A model generated the notes under the pieces. That model ran no database searches. It had not been told where the DNA came from and saw nothing but the letters and a program-made list of their open reading frames with translations. From positions 65,587,671-65,651,670 of the forward strand of contig NC_079492.1 in the NCBI RefSeq assembly GCF_020520425.1: a stretch of 64,000 bases of DNA, read 5' to 3'. The stretch comes from Spinacia oleracea. Its lineage: Eukaryota; Streptophyta; Magnoliopsida; Caryophyllales; Amaranthaceae. Within the stretch, counting starts at the first letter, position 1. Each line of letters begins with the position of its first letter. Positions 22,871-33,948 of the stretch are shown piece after piece. The position numbers and the translations under genes were made by a program.

Positions 22871-25020
22871 AGCCTAGTTTCAAAGGTTGGTGCAGCTCCA
22901 AGTGGAAGCCCCCAATTGCTAAAATGAATTTATTCCAATTCCAATCATCCAAAATTATATTCCCAAGTCCGTTCCCATCCCGAAACTTGGCACACAATCC
23001 AATTCCACAAATACAATTTCGAAATCCAAACACAATCTCTCAAAACAGGTACCACCATTGGTCTCTGAAGCCTACTTCCAATCAAAATGCAATTAAGTAA
23101 TTAAAATTTCGGGCGCCGACCCACAAAATCGAGCATCCCGGGCTCTGACCCGTAAAACCGAGGTCAAACTGTACAAAAACCTCAAAAGCAACGCATTCAA
23201 GTAGTAAAAATCCAAGCCTAGCTTATTCTCCAAGAAAAACATCTTTTACTAGAGTCCAAAAGGACGATTGTCGTTTAGGTGCCAGCGCGCCTAAAGGACG
23301 ATCGTCATCTTCCTTCCTTTTCCATCTAGCGTCGCGCCAGGCGTAGGTGGCTTTGGCTATTTTCAGCTGCTTTTTCTATATAAACCCCCAGTTTTACACA
23401 AATGAGGGGGGAAATCAGAATAGAAAATACACGTCGTAATGCAAAAATCACTCCCCACAATACAATTCTCTCAAAAAATCCAAACTTTCTAAAATCTACA
23501 AATTCTAAGCATTTAAGCAATTGGGAAAACATCTTGGAAGCACTACCTTAGCAAAACTAGGTAATCCGAGTCCCTAAATCTCATTATTCCTAATTTCTAT
23601 GCTTTAATCTTCAAGGTTTTTCAATAATCAAATGATGTTTAGTGGGTTCATAACTCATGTAAACTAGGATTTATAAAAAAGGAGTAAACTTCAAGGGGTT
23701 TTATACTGGAATCCCCCTGAAATGGTCTTCAATACTCCATTTTCATGTTTCATGTTTCAAGTTTCAATCTTTAAGCTTTGTTTTTAACAAAACATGATTA
23801 TAAGTGGAGGCTTTCATTCTTGAAAGTTTTCCTTACAACAATCATCATACAAATCTTCAAAAACCCTAACTTTATACAAGTTAACTGATGTTTGAAGAAG
23901 TGCAATTACTTCTTCAAACTAGAACTCATGAACCATCAACTTCATATTCAACATACAATTTCTATATTCAAAGTTCAATGATGTTTAAATGGGAACAATT
24001 TCAAGTCTTGGAGCACAATACAAATGAGACTTTTTAATATGAAAGTTCTAATCTTTAAGAGTTTAGCCTCCTAATTCCAATATTCAAGTTCTATATTCAA
24101 GTTCAAGTTTAATATTCAAGTTCTATTTCAATGTTCAAATACAAAATCAATGATACTTTTTAATGAGCATACTCAAAGTTAGATTCTTTCCAAGATGAAT
24201 CCACGGGAAACCAAGTCATACTTGAACAATTGTTTCTCGTTTGGATTTCTAATATCATTCATACAATTTTTATTATTACAATATCTATTATTTATGTTTA
24301 CTTGCTTACTATATTGCTTATTTCAATATCGCACCTTTCAATTTTGCACCTTTATTTGTGCATTCAATTTGGGTTTTGTTCCATCTAGTCCATTCTAGTT
24401 GGAGTATAATCTTTACTTTATCGCACCTTATTTTCTATTGTGATGCTTGCTTTACTTGTTTATCGCTTTCATCACCCAACATTCTAAATCAACAATAGAA
24501 TTGAATTTTGGACATGGAAAATTCAATACACGACTAATAAGATAATTCTTGGACAAAACGGCCTAGGTTCCCATCCATTTGATTAATACAAAGTGATCAC
24601 CATTTATAAAAATAAAATGTTCTAATCTAGCATGCTCACCAATCTAATTAGGATCATTCTAGGATCTAATATTCGATAACAATACGTGTATTGAATTTTC
24701 CATGTCAAAAGCTTTCCAAACAAGTGTCTCGTTCCTGAATTCGGATATCTATTCAGTTTTCGATTCCAATGCCGATCCTTGAGTCATAGTCTTTCAAAAC
24801 GGACTATAAATGTATGGTGGCGCATGCGACTCTATCGAAATTCAATGTTCAAAGTCGTAGGGGCTTCCCTTGTTGAATTTCGATTTTCTAAAGTTTAAAA
24901 AATAATGGCATCATTAAACATTACTCTTGTAGTTGGCTCCTCTTGAAGGTGGGATTGTAAAAAATCAAGTCAACGTTTGTCAATTATATTTCTTGACAAA
25001 TTAGTCAAAGTATGATGCAT
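22871..25020. other. Uncharacterised repeat-like DNA, possibly a decayed LTR
   Basis: No gene is supported. A promoter-like TATATAAA lies at 23377-23384, preceded by GC-rich short repeats (TCGGGCGCCGACCC, CTGACCCGTAAAACCGAGG, GGACGATCGTC) and followed by long AT-rich sequence rich in TTCAAG words. A perfect 22-bp inverted repeat lies at 24511 and 24685. The promoter placement resembles an LTR, but I cannot find its ends. Confidence 0.35.
24511..24706. repeat. Perfect 22-bp inverted repeat with 152-bp spacer
   Basis: 24511-24532 and 24685-24706 are exact reverse complements (left arm begins GACATGGAAAATTC). The match does not extend outward or inward. No target duplication is evident. Confidence 0.85.
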
Positions 25021-25101
25021 TTAGGGGTCGTTTAGTTGGACCGTTTAGAATGGGTTGGAATGGAGTTAGAATCCATTCCATCCTTATTATTGTTTGGTTG
25101 A

Positions 25102-25370
25102 TCCTACAAGAATTTATATCTTTAACGACAACCTAATTACGACGGGTCAAAAATCTCGTCGCAAAAGCCTTTTGCGACGGGAATAACAAACAAACAAAGA
25201 CAGGAATAACCGTCGCAAATGTCTTTTACGACGGGTTAACGACGATATTTTCTATTAACGACGGTCCCCTTTTATGACGGGTTCGCGACAGGAAATCCCG
25301 TCGTTAATCAACGATTATTGGCCTTTCGCGACGGGATTACCCGTCGTTTATAGTACAATTTCTTGTAGTG
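25102..25370. mobile_element. Small CACTA-type element
   Basis: The right end is TTCTTGTAGTG, the reverse complement of CACTACAAGAA. The left end is a mutated TCCTACAAGAA. Subterminal CGACGGG and CGTCGC repeats in both orientations fill it, as is usual for plant CACTA elements. Confidence 0.7.
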
Positions 25371-25764
25371 ATGAGCTTTTTTGGAATTGAGTCTCATACC
25401 CTTGGGGTTTTATCTCCTTGCCATACCCTTGGAATCTCATACCCACCTATTTCCTCAAGATTCAAAATTCATTCCAGCCAAATTTCTAACCCTAATTCAC
25501 AAAAGATAGAAGAGAGAGGATGGTACAGCCGCCACCATTACCACCGACCACCATACGGCGACCATCACCACATCTCTCCGATCGATTGATTTCGCGTTGA
25601 AAAGCAGGTCGATTTAGCTTCAATATACTTTGTTATATATTTCCGTAAAATTAGCTTCAATATACTTTGTTGATGTTTTGGATTTTTTTTTTCATTGTAA
25701 AATTAGCTTCACGGTAGTTGTATTACTGTCGCAAATAAATTCCTTCATGATATACTGAACCGTG

Positions 25765-26092
25765 CTCCCCCCGTCCCGAAATACTCGACCCGGTTTGACC
25801 GGCATAGAGTTTAAGGGACTTGAATTGACTTATTTAATTTAATAGATAGTAGTTGATAGTGGGGTATTATTTTAATGTAGTTAGTGGGAAATGTGTAAAA
25901 GGGGTGGGTTGGGGGAGAGTAGGGGTTGAATTTTTAATTATTTTTTGTATGGAGTAGGGGGTAGGTGGGTTAATAGAGGTGGAGTGAGAAATAATATAAT
26001 ATTGTTAGAATATTTCCATTTTTAGAAACAGGTCAAGTATTAAGGGACGGCCCGATAAGGAAAACAGGTCAAGTATTCCGGGATGGAGGGAG
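25765..26092. mobile_element. Stowaway-type MITE
   Basis: Ends CTCCCCCCGTCCC and GGGATGGAGGGAG, 328 bp, with TA on the right and a mutated TG on the left. It matches the copy at 30650-30976 in inverse orientation. Confidence 0.85.
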
Positions 26093-26520
26093 TATTATTC
26101 AATATTAGTATAGTTTTTAGGAATATTTTCTGATTGCCATTTCTTTAATGGCTTATATTGTGATGCTCTAACCTTGGTATACTACTCATTTTGATATCTG
26201 AATTTTGCTTGTGACAAGCAGAATTCATCGAAAATTGTGGTATTTTTGGATAATTATTGGTTATTTGGCATTGTAGTTTTCAAATTTGATGATGATATAT
26301 TACTAGTTATTAGTCTATTTTTAAGTATATATAAGAAATATATTCAATAAAATGAATAAAGAATCCATTCCAAGAATAAACCAAACAGTATGAATAGGAG
26401 ATAAAATTCATTACAGGATCAAATCAAACAATTCCAGATTGGCATGGGAAATAGAATCCATACCCCTCTGATATGAGACTTCATTCCAACTCATTCTAGT
26501 TCAGCGAACCAAATGGTCAC

Positions 26521-26959
26521 TTAGTCATTTTCAGACGAATTTGGCTCAGTCACTAAAATTGCATTTCAAATACGTTTTTCTCGAAAACTCAGCCGGTAGG
26601 GAAAAATCACCCCCTACACAACAATTTTAATTTACTTACTATACATATGAGGTCGGGACTAGTTATTGTACTGAGTTTACTTTTCGTTAATAGATTTTAA
26701 CGTACATAGGGGAAAAAAAAGTACGTAAAATTAATCAAATGTGTAATGTCAATTAATGGTATTCAGAAAATAACGCGGGTGAAACAAGACCTTTATTCGA
26801 AACTTAAAACACACAACTCACTACATGTATAGACGCGTAGTACCACGTATGTAATAAGGAACGTAAACATAAGAACAATGAGAAAATTAAACAACAATCA
26901 CATTTTAGAAACAAGGATCCACAATTTTTTTTAACAACAATTAAACAAATAGCATGAAA
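26521..26959. other. 3' flank of the knottin gene
   Basis: AT-rich single-copy-looking sequence. It contains a poly(A)-type signal on the minus strand at 26792-26797 and nothing else recognisable. Confidence 0.5.
26792..26797 (-). terminator. Poly(A) signal, knottin gene
   Basis: AATAAA on the minus strand, 163 bp after the stop codon. Confidence 0.45.
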
Positions 26960-28668
26960 TTATTCGCAATGTCCCCACGCAGGATTAAAATGCCACCAGT
27001 TGCAGTAGTGAGAACAACATTCGGAGTTTAATACGCACCCTTCTTCCCCAGTTGCTATACACGCCTCGGTGGACGATGGAGCTGTATATATGTATATATA
27101 TGTGAACTAGGTTAGGCCCGTGCAATACTTGATTTATTGAAACATTTTTCTCAATTTATGTATACAAACTTTTCTATAAGGTGGTCTTATACAAAAGACC
27201 ACCTTGATATCATATACATTAAGCAATGGAATCAATTAGTTAAGTACTTAAACTAATTAGTTAAGCACCGAAACCAATTAGTTAAGCAAATGAATTAATT
27301 AGTTAAGCAATTGAATCAACTAATTAAGCAATGTAACCAATTAGTTAAGAAATGGAACCAATTAGTTAAGCAACCAAAGTGGTCTTTCCGGTGAGGCGGT
27401 CTTACACAAAAGTTGCCGATTTATGTATTTGTAGTATACTCCGTTTTATAACAAAGAATAGATTAATTAATGAAAATTACAAATAATAAAGTTATATAAT
27501 AAAAACAATATAACCTATAATAGATAAATGCAATTTATACATTTTGATTTTTTTAAAAAAAGAGCAAGAACGGAAGGTAGAAGATCATAAGATAATAATG
27601 ATAATCTAAATTTCCAATAATAAGGAAGCAAGAGAGATCGGAGAGTGGTGGTGCAAGATTTATTTTAGAACTAGATTAGGTCTCGTGCACGCACAGTTAT
27701 TTGAAAAGTATTAATGGACCATCTTTTTCAACTGAAATATTTATCCCTTAAATCTATTGTGTAATTAAAAAATCTCGAACATACTCATTTTATCATGTAT
27801 TATACAATTTTCTCTCTATTACGTATTACATATTTTATATGTTTAATATGATGATTTGACCAAATTAAATATTTGATATGCTTAATATGAACAAAATATT
27901 GAGTAAAAATATTTTTTATTATTGATATTACTATCTGACTAAATATTACCAAAGTTGTCTAATAATGTCATATTTATCATCCTATAATTTTTTCTATTTA
28001 TATACATTTATACAAAAGGAGAGAAAATAAAAATAGAATAAAGTAAATATTTTTTTTAGGAAAGGGTTTTTGACGGAAAAAAATCACACCAGAAATTGAC
28101 ACGTGTCATTCCTTGTTTCTCTTTTAGTATATTGTAATAGATTTGTAAAACGTGAAAATTAAATTTTAACCCATCTTAATAATTAATTTTATGCAAAAAA
28201 CATAGAATTTTAATGCCGTTATCTTTAGATTTTGGAGGATTTTTTTTTCTTATAAGGCTGCATTATGGACAGTGATGACCTCATCGGTTATTGTTTTAGT
28301 GATAGTTATAGATAAGACGTAAATTAGTTGATAAAAAGACATAAAAAGGCATAATTATAATTGTTTCGTATTATAAGCCAAGTTTTCTCTAGGATCAACG
28401 TCCAAACTTTGAGCTAATTAAGATAACCAATCTTGCCTCTCGATTCTTATACTAGATGGAAAATTTTCAATTATAATTAATGGTACTAATGAGTTGTCGT
28501 AATATTTCTTTTTTCTTCCTAAGATTACACATTACATGTACATAAATATACCCCGAGGTAATAATTTAGAAAAAAAACTAGAGAATGAAAAAACATACCT
28601 AATATCATCACCAGAAATATTATGAGCAGAGCCAACTTAAAAATAAATGAAATGGAATGCTTCTTCAT
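26960..28668 (-). CDS. Secreted knottin-type cysteine-rich peptide, 63 aa, two exons
   Basis: Exon 1 (28668-28599) encodes a Met-Lys-Lys start and a hydrophobic run typical of a signal peptide. The intron is 27082-28598 with donor AG/GTATGT and acceptor ATACAG. Exon 2 (27081-26960, stop TAA) joins in phase 1 to complete an Ala codon and encodes six cysteines at residues 31, 39, 45, 46, 50 and 62: C-x7-C-x5-CC-x3-C-x11-C, an inhibitor-cystine-knot spacing. A signal cut just before the first Cys would leave about 33 residues. The layout (signal peptide, intron, six-Cys domain) recalls the knottin antimicrobial peptides of Caryophyllales such as Mirabilis and Mesembryanthemum, so a secreted defence or signalling role is inferred. 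TATA upstream and AATAAA downstream fit an intact gene. Confidence 0.8.
27104..27128. other. Possible element end in the knottin intron
   Basis: ACTAGGTTAGGCCCGTGCA resembles the CTAG-plus-CCCGTGC termini common in plant Helitron-like repeats. A second version (ACTAGATTAGGTCTCGTGCA) lies near 27675. The two could bound an insertion, but this is weak. Confidence 0.25.
27220..27379. repeat. 21-bp minisatellite in the knottin intron
   Basis: About seven units of AATTAGTTAAGCAATGGAACC with substitutions. It is flanked by GGTGGTCTTATACAAAAG (about 27180) and GGCGGTCTTACACAAAAG (about 27390), which are near-direct copies and may mark the ends of a small insertion. Confidence 0.8.
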
Positions 28669-28767
28669 GGATGGAAAATTGATGGATTATCAAACTTTTT
28701 TACTTGATATTTAATGAGGATGTAATGTGTTGGGATGAGATGAAAACTTGGAACTCCCAATGTCCTC

Positions 28768-28775
28768 TATTTATA
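28768..28775 (-). promoter_or_regulatory. TATA box, knottin gene
   Basis: TATAAATA on the minus strand, 100 bp before the start codon. Confidence 0.6.
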
Positions 28776-28804
28776 CTACCTAATTACCAATTTATTAATC
28801 CACA

Positions 28805-29113
28805 CACTACAAAATAATCATTTTATACAGACGAGGAATTTCGTCTCTATATAGTCCAAATCCGTCTCAAAATGATGCTTAGAGACGGATTTGAGACATA
28901 AATAGGGCGTCTCTATAGAGGGCGTCTCAAAAAAATTTGAGACGGAATTTTTGCGAATACATTACAAACTTGAGACGGAATTTTTGAAACACTATATACA
29001 ATTTCATCTCAATTTTAATTTAGAGACCAAGTTTTAGTAACTCGTCTCAAGTTTGAGACGTTTATTGTATCCGTCTCAAAATCCATCTCTAATTGATGCA
29101 TAATTTTGTAGTG
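28805..29113. mobile_element. Small CACTA element just upstream of the knottin promoter
   Basis: 309 bp with ends CACTACAAAAT and ATTTTGTAGTG and a 3-bp target duplication ACA on both sides (28802-28804, 29114-29116). Subterminal GAGACGG/CCGTCTC repeats fill it. It begins about 30 bp upstream of the knottin TATA box. Confidence 0.85.
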
Positions 29114-30217
29114 ACATCTCCATTATGATCGTAAAGACTTTCATATATGATTAATTATCGTATACAATCATTAGTCAAGTTACATTTTCTTAATTAGAGT
29201 GGTTGGTAAAGTCTTAGTGATGGTACCCAAAATATAGTGAAAATTATTAGGTGCACTCGGGTGCACCGTGCATTTAATGGTATTTTTATGCTCATTGGTG
29301 GTCCCTATAACATTTTCTCCTTACATTAAGAAGAATATGTGAAAAAGTGTACAGTGCATTCGGGTGCAGCTAATATGCTCTAAAGATATGAGATCGAATA
29401 TTTTCTACATAATATCCTTTGTAATTGTTATACTCAACCCATTTGAAAATGCGACTGATGATTGAGTCAGACTATGGCTAATCCTCTCTGTCAACAAATG
29501 CGATTCATGATTAGCCATAGTTATTTTTATTGCTCTATGTTCAAAGAGAGGATTAGCCATAATGTCCTTTGTAATTGTTATACTCAACCCATCTAATATG
29601 CCCTAAAGATATGAGAACGAATCTTGTCTACATCTAATTTTGAAAGAAAAGTATTTTTAATTAATTTCTATTTCAAATAAAATTAGGTTATGTTTTGTTT
29701 GATTTATTTCAGACAAAATAAGTTCATAACTTCAGAGAAATTCAGTTTAGTTCAGATAAATTCAGTTAAGAAAAGTTCAAAAAATTAACATGAACTCAAT
29801 TTTGCTCGGTGAAACGTTAACATGAATACAATAATGCTTGCTTTATCAAATGCCCAAGACAAAATCAACCCTTAGAAATGTAAGACAAGGCAACTCATAA
29901 CAAACGTACTCCAATAATCGTCACTTCGATCTTTAAAATAAATTAGATCCAAATTAAATTAAAAGTATTAAAAAAGACCGATTGATAAACAACTAAATTT
30001 GTACCGACGACGCATCATGCATGATTGATTCATGATTATAACGGATTAGTTGACATCAACTATACATTGACTTTCCATTAGTGGCCAACTTAAATCTTAG
30101 GAATGATTTCTGTTAAATTTAGGTTAAAGGCTTAATTGCTTGAGTATCATATTATTGATGATGGCATATTTATAGTTTACAAGAGGAAGCAACTTAAGTA
30201 AACTCTATTGATACAAA
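29114..30217. other. Non-coding flank with a local duplication and a hairpin
   Basis: No gene is visible. A segment around TAAAGATATGAGA...CCTTTGTAATTGTTATACTCAACCCAT occurs twice (near 29380-29440 and 29560-29630). Between the copies, 29473-29489 and 29545-29561 form a perfect 17-bp inverted repeat around TGGCTAATCCTCTCT. The remainder (29640-30217) is AT-rich with MITE-like words. Confidence 0.5.
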
Positions 30218-30247
30218 CTAGTCGTTTGACCCGTGCAAGGCACGGGT
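30218..30247 (-). mobile_element. Helitron-like 3' end
   Basis: On the minus strand an 8-bp stem, 3-nt loop hairpin (ACCCGTGC / GCACGGGT, 30229-30247) is followed after a few bases by CTAG (30218-30221) and then T. This is the expected Helitron terminus. The 5' end, which should lie to the right, was not found. Confidence 0.5.
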
Positions 30248-30649
30248 TAGTCTTAGGATTTTTGATATATATAATTGTGTGGTTTATTTCTTTATTTTTT
30301 GGGTGGTTGGTGAGTGTTTGTTTTTAGTTTTGTTTGGTTTGCATCTACATTTAAATCCTGTAAGTACTGAAAGATGCAACAAATGTAACTGATTTCTTTA
30401 CTTGCTAAAACCATGAGCATTTCCAATTCTTTTGTTAATTGGTGTAGTACAACGAGGTTGTTTTTTCGCATATCTGATATGTGTGGCAACACACATATCA
30501 ACTAAAAGACAAATAGCTAAAAGACAAAAAAGGAAGTACCATTCATGTTAAAAAAAGTACCATTCTGTAAAAAAAAAGTACCATTTAATTTCTTTTTTGT
30601 CCTTTTTCCTATTTTGTCTTTTATTCTGATATGTATTTGCCCATACATA

Positions 30650-30976
30650 CTCCCTCCGTCCCGGAATACTTGACCTGTTTTCCTTATCGGGCCGTCCCTT
30701 AATACTTGACCTGTTTCTAAAAATGGAAATATTCTAACAATATTATATTATTTCTCACTCCACCTCTATTAACCCACCTACCCCTACTCCATACAAAAAA
30801 TAATTAAAAATTCAACCCCTACTCTCTCCCAACCCCACCTCTTAACCCACCTCCCACTAACTACATTAAAATAATACCCCACTATCAATTACTACCTATT
30901 AAATTAAATAAGTCAATTCAAGTCCCTTAAACTCTGTGCCGGTCAAACCGGGTCGAGTATTCCGGGACGGAGGGAG
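30650..30976. mobile_element. Stowaway-type MITE with TA target duplication
   Basis: 327 bp, ends CTCCCTCCGTCCC and GGGACGGAGGGAG, TA at 30648-30649 and 30977-30978. Near-identical in reverse orientation to 25765-26092. Confidence 0.9.
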
Positions 30977-33405
30977 TATCTGATATGCGCTTGTACTTCC
31001 TCGTAGTACAACTGTCCACTTTGTTTATGCAACTTATACCTCATCATCAAGATTTGATGAGGTCACGATTACTGCACAATAACATCTTTAATGGCAGTAG
31101 ACACTATGAATAACTTTTCTCTTACCAGTAATACTTATTTAATCCCCTATAATACCCACACTTTGCACACTTTGCACCTACTTTTCTGGAACTGCGACAT
31201 TTATTATTAAAAATAGCAACTTTTATTTTATTTCTCATTTTTTTGAAGTACAAAACCTAAAAGGGCAATACAGTAAATAAAACTCAGAAATCTGCACCTC
31301 TTAACATGGTTTTAAAATATATAAGAGTATGGAGTAGTATCCCCTTTAAATGAAGAACCCATGCAATGCACAAGAGCCGTATGAAGTTTGCTCATCTTTA
31401 GGAGTTTGTTCCCTCGTCCGTTAGCTGGATTAGGTCTTGAGTTGCAGTTGGGGATGTGCTTGTTGTAGGTATCTCCTCTGTTGTGATGGCCTTGTTGTAT
31501 TTTATTAACATGTTAGTATAACATTTATAAATAGTACATGTGTAATAATGATTTGGGTTTTGGTAAGTCATTACCTACTGTTTTTGTGTTTTTTGTTTGG
31601 CTGCCCTCCTGTTTTTATTTCTTTGAGTATCTCCTTTCCTTGTTATTTCGTTGTTATTTTTTCATCTGTTTCAACATGAAAGACCTTAATACCAGTTAGC
31701 TCTTGTATATATCCTTTGTTATCGTAAGCTTGATAAATATTTCATACAGAGTAGTTACTACGTATTTTGGAACTTTATGATTATCTTGAGACTTGAGGAG
31801 AACGACCATTCTACACTTGAAATAGTTTAGTATCACACTATCACGGATTATTAAGTTGTAATTAGATAATTTGTGACTCAATTACAATGAATCTTTGTAT
31901 GAATTTGCCATGTGCCATGTGCCATGTGCTCTAGTATGGAGTATATTATCGCATGTCCTTTTCTAAGTAACTTCTTTTAGTATTGGCAGCTTAGACTATC
32001 AGTAACTATTCTCCTCGCCTCACTTAATATATTACTCAACTACTTTCATATCAGGACCACTGAGATCAACAAAATCTACCTACATATAATTTTCAAAGTT
32101 TATCAAAATACGAGAATACCTTTTAAGTATGTGGAATTATAGATTAAGGACCATGTAAAAGAGAATTAAATACGTTAGACGTATTTATCGAGTGTCAAGA
32201 TATTTTAAACTTTATCGGCTACTTACATCCACTAATTTGTAATACATTCTAAGATTGATAGAAGCTGGACAAAATACATGGCCTATTTGAGACATGGTAT
32301 CACTACTGCTACGCATTCCATTACCTTCTTTTCTCTTTTTTTTTACATGGTATCACTACTGCTACTCCTTCCATTATTACCCATTCCTGTTTTCCATATA
32401 ATTCTTCCACGGTTCCTTTTTTCTGTTGAGCAGAGGGGACTCTCAATTCTATTTTGTACACTGAAAAAGAAATCATCTCCTACAAATTAAACAACTAAGA
32501 AAACCCATACAATAAACCCTCTTTTGCAGACCCATTATACCCATTGGCTCACTCATCTTTCATTCATCTACCTTTTTTATATCAACAAAATACAACAATA
32601 TATAACCACATCAATTTGAAACCTGGAAAGTGGAAATCTATACCTACTAACAAAAATACAGCAATTCAAAATTGGAAATTAAACCAATACGCATCTGTAT
32701 GAATTTTCTGAATTAAAATTTGAAATTAAACAACTTGTTGCCATATTTTGAATTCAAAATTGGAAATTGAACTCACAAATTCAAAAAACGGAAACATACA
32801 TCTATGTAGCTCTTGGTCGTATCATTACTCATGGAAAACCTAACTTAAATAGAGTTAGGATCGGATTAAGAGATGAGAGATGGAATGTCAATGACTGTTT
32901 GTGCAAACAACCCGTAACCGACATGATTTAAGAAATTGCTAATGTTTTTGAGGGAAATTAATTTATAATTAAAGTTAGGGAGAAGATGATGGGATCGAAT
33001 TGAAGGTGATTTTGGAGTTTGATTCTGGTTCGAGGTCGAATTGAAGCTTTTGTGAGTGTTTTGCGATGGTGGGATCGAATTGAAGATAGAATTCAAGTTG
33101 ATAGATATTCAATGGTCGTAAATCGAAAGGTAGACCTCATCAATTTGGAATTGATGATGAGTAATGGCGAGGAGGATGAAGCTGAGATGACAGTAATGGA
33201 GATTGGAGAGATGAAAGGGCGCGGTAAACGTATCTCCAAGTTGGGCTAGGTTTTGGCTGAGTTTTTTTTCCTACTTAATCCTGCGTGTTTGAGTTAATAT
33301 GGTGAGCCATGGGGAGTTGTTTTTCTTTTTGGAAGGTAGCCACATGGCTTTATAAGAGTAGTGGTTGTGTTTTTTAAATACTAGGTATTGATGAATATTT
33401 TTAAC
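30977..33405. other. Non-coding, repeat-poor stretch
   Basis: No ORF with recognisable content. The word ACATGGTATCACTACTGCTAC occurs at about 32293 and 32345. The right end (33250-33405) reads on the minus strand like the start of an LTR after a GAGGGGGGTG tract (TGTTAAAAATATT...), so part of it may be an eroded LTR. Confidence 0.35.
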
Positions 33406-33948
33406 ACCCCCCTCAAGATAGCGATGTGCGTAGCGTTGTGCTGCGGGCTGATGTTTGGCGATGTGCTGACACGCGCTTGCCTGTAGCTTGCCTATCCCTT
33501 GCGCGCGTTGGCCTGCTGCTCGTGGCTCGCTCATGGTCCTGTCTTGCGGCCAGCTCGTGGGCTTGCCTCGTGCATAAGCTGCGAAGCACGCGACTCTTGG
33601 CCCGTGCTTCCGACTCATGGATCGAGCTTCGTGTTTCCAATCCGTTTTCCGATTTCGAAAATATTTCCGATTCGAACTGTTGGAATTTAATGTTAATCAA
33701 ATTAATAAATCGGAAACAATCACCAATCCAGAAGCACATGTTAAAGCATAGATAAAAGTAACTTACTTTCGTAGTGTGTACTTCCACTAGCCACAAAAAC
33801 ACGATCAAGAACTCCAAGTGTAGTTCATCTACAATCGCCCACCAGCACGTGGATCCGCCTTGATTCAGTTAGCTTAGCACTTTCTCAAGGTATTTTGGCT
33901 ATGGTGAATATTATTCACATACTCTTAGGGTTTTTCTCTCTCTGGAGG
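33406..33948. mobile_element. Decayed Copia LTR fragments
   Basis: A GC-rich block (33416-33620) is followed by TTTTCCGATTTCG and TATTTCCGATTCG words, as in the Copia LTR at 36180-36700. From about 33679 (TGTTGGAATTTAATG) a second LTR start seems to follow, with words such as AACTCCAAGTGTAG and CCAGCACGTGGATCCGCC that resemble 120-180. Boundaries are uncertain. Confidence 0.45.

Larger units (their letters stand above)
25024..26520. mobile_element. PIF/Harbinger-like non-autonomous element with two nested elements
   Basis: Flanked by TTA on both sides (25021-25023 and 26521-26523). Imperfect terminal inverted repeats start GGGGTCGTTTAGTTGG on the left and GTGACCATTTGGTTCG on the right (as reverse complement). 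The CACTA element at 25102-25370 and the Stowaway element at 25765-26092 sit inside it. No transposase remains. Confidence 0.6.

Noticed and set aside
29405..29587. 60-codon ORF with a repeated SITITKDIM segment
   Set aside because: The repetition reflects the local DNA duplication; no signal peptide or domain.
30292..30501. 69-codon ORF on the minus strand with a leucine-rich stretch
   Set aside because: No family resemblance, and it lies next to a Helitron-like end. It could be a captured exon, but there is nothing to support it.
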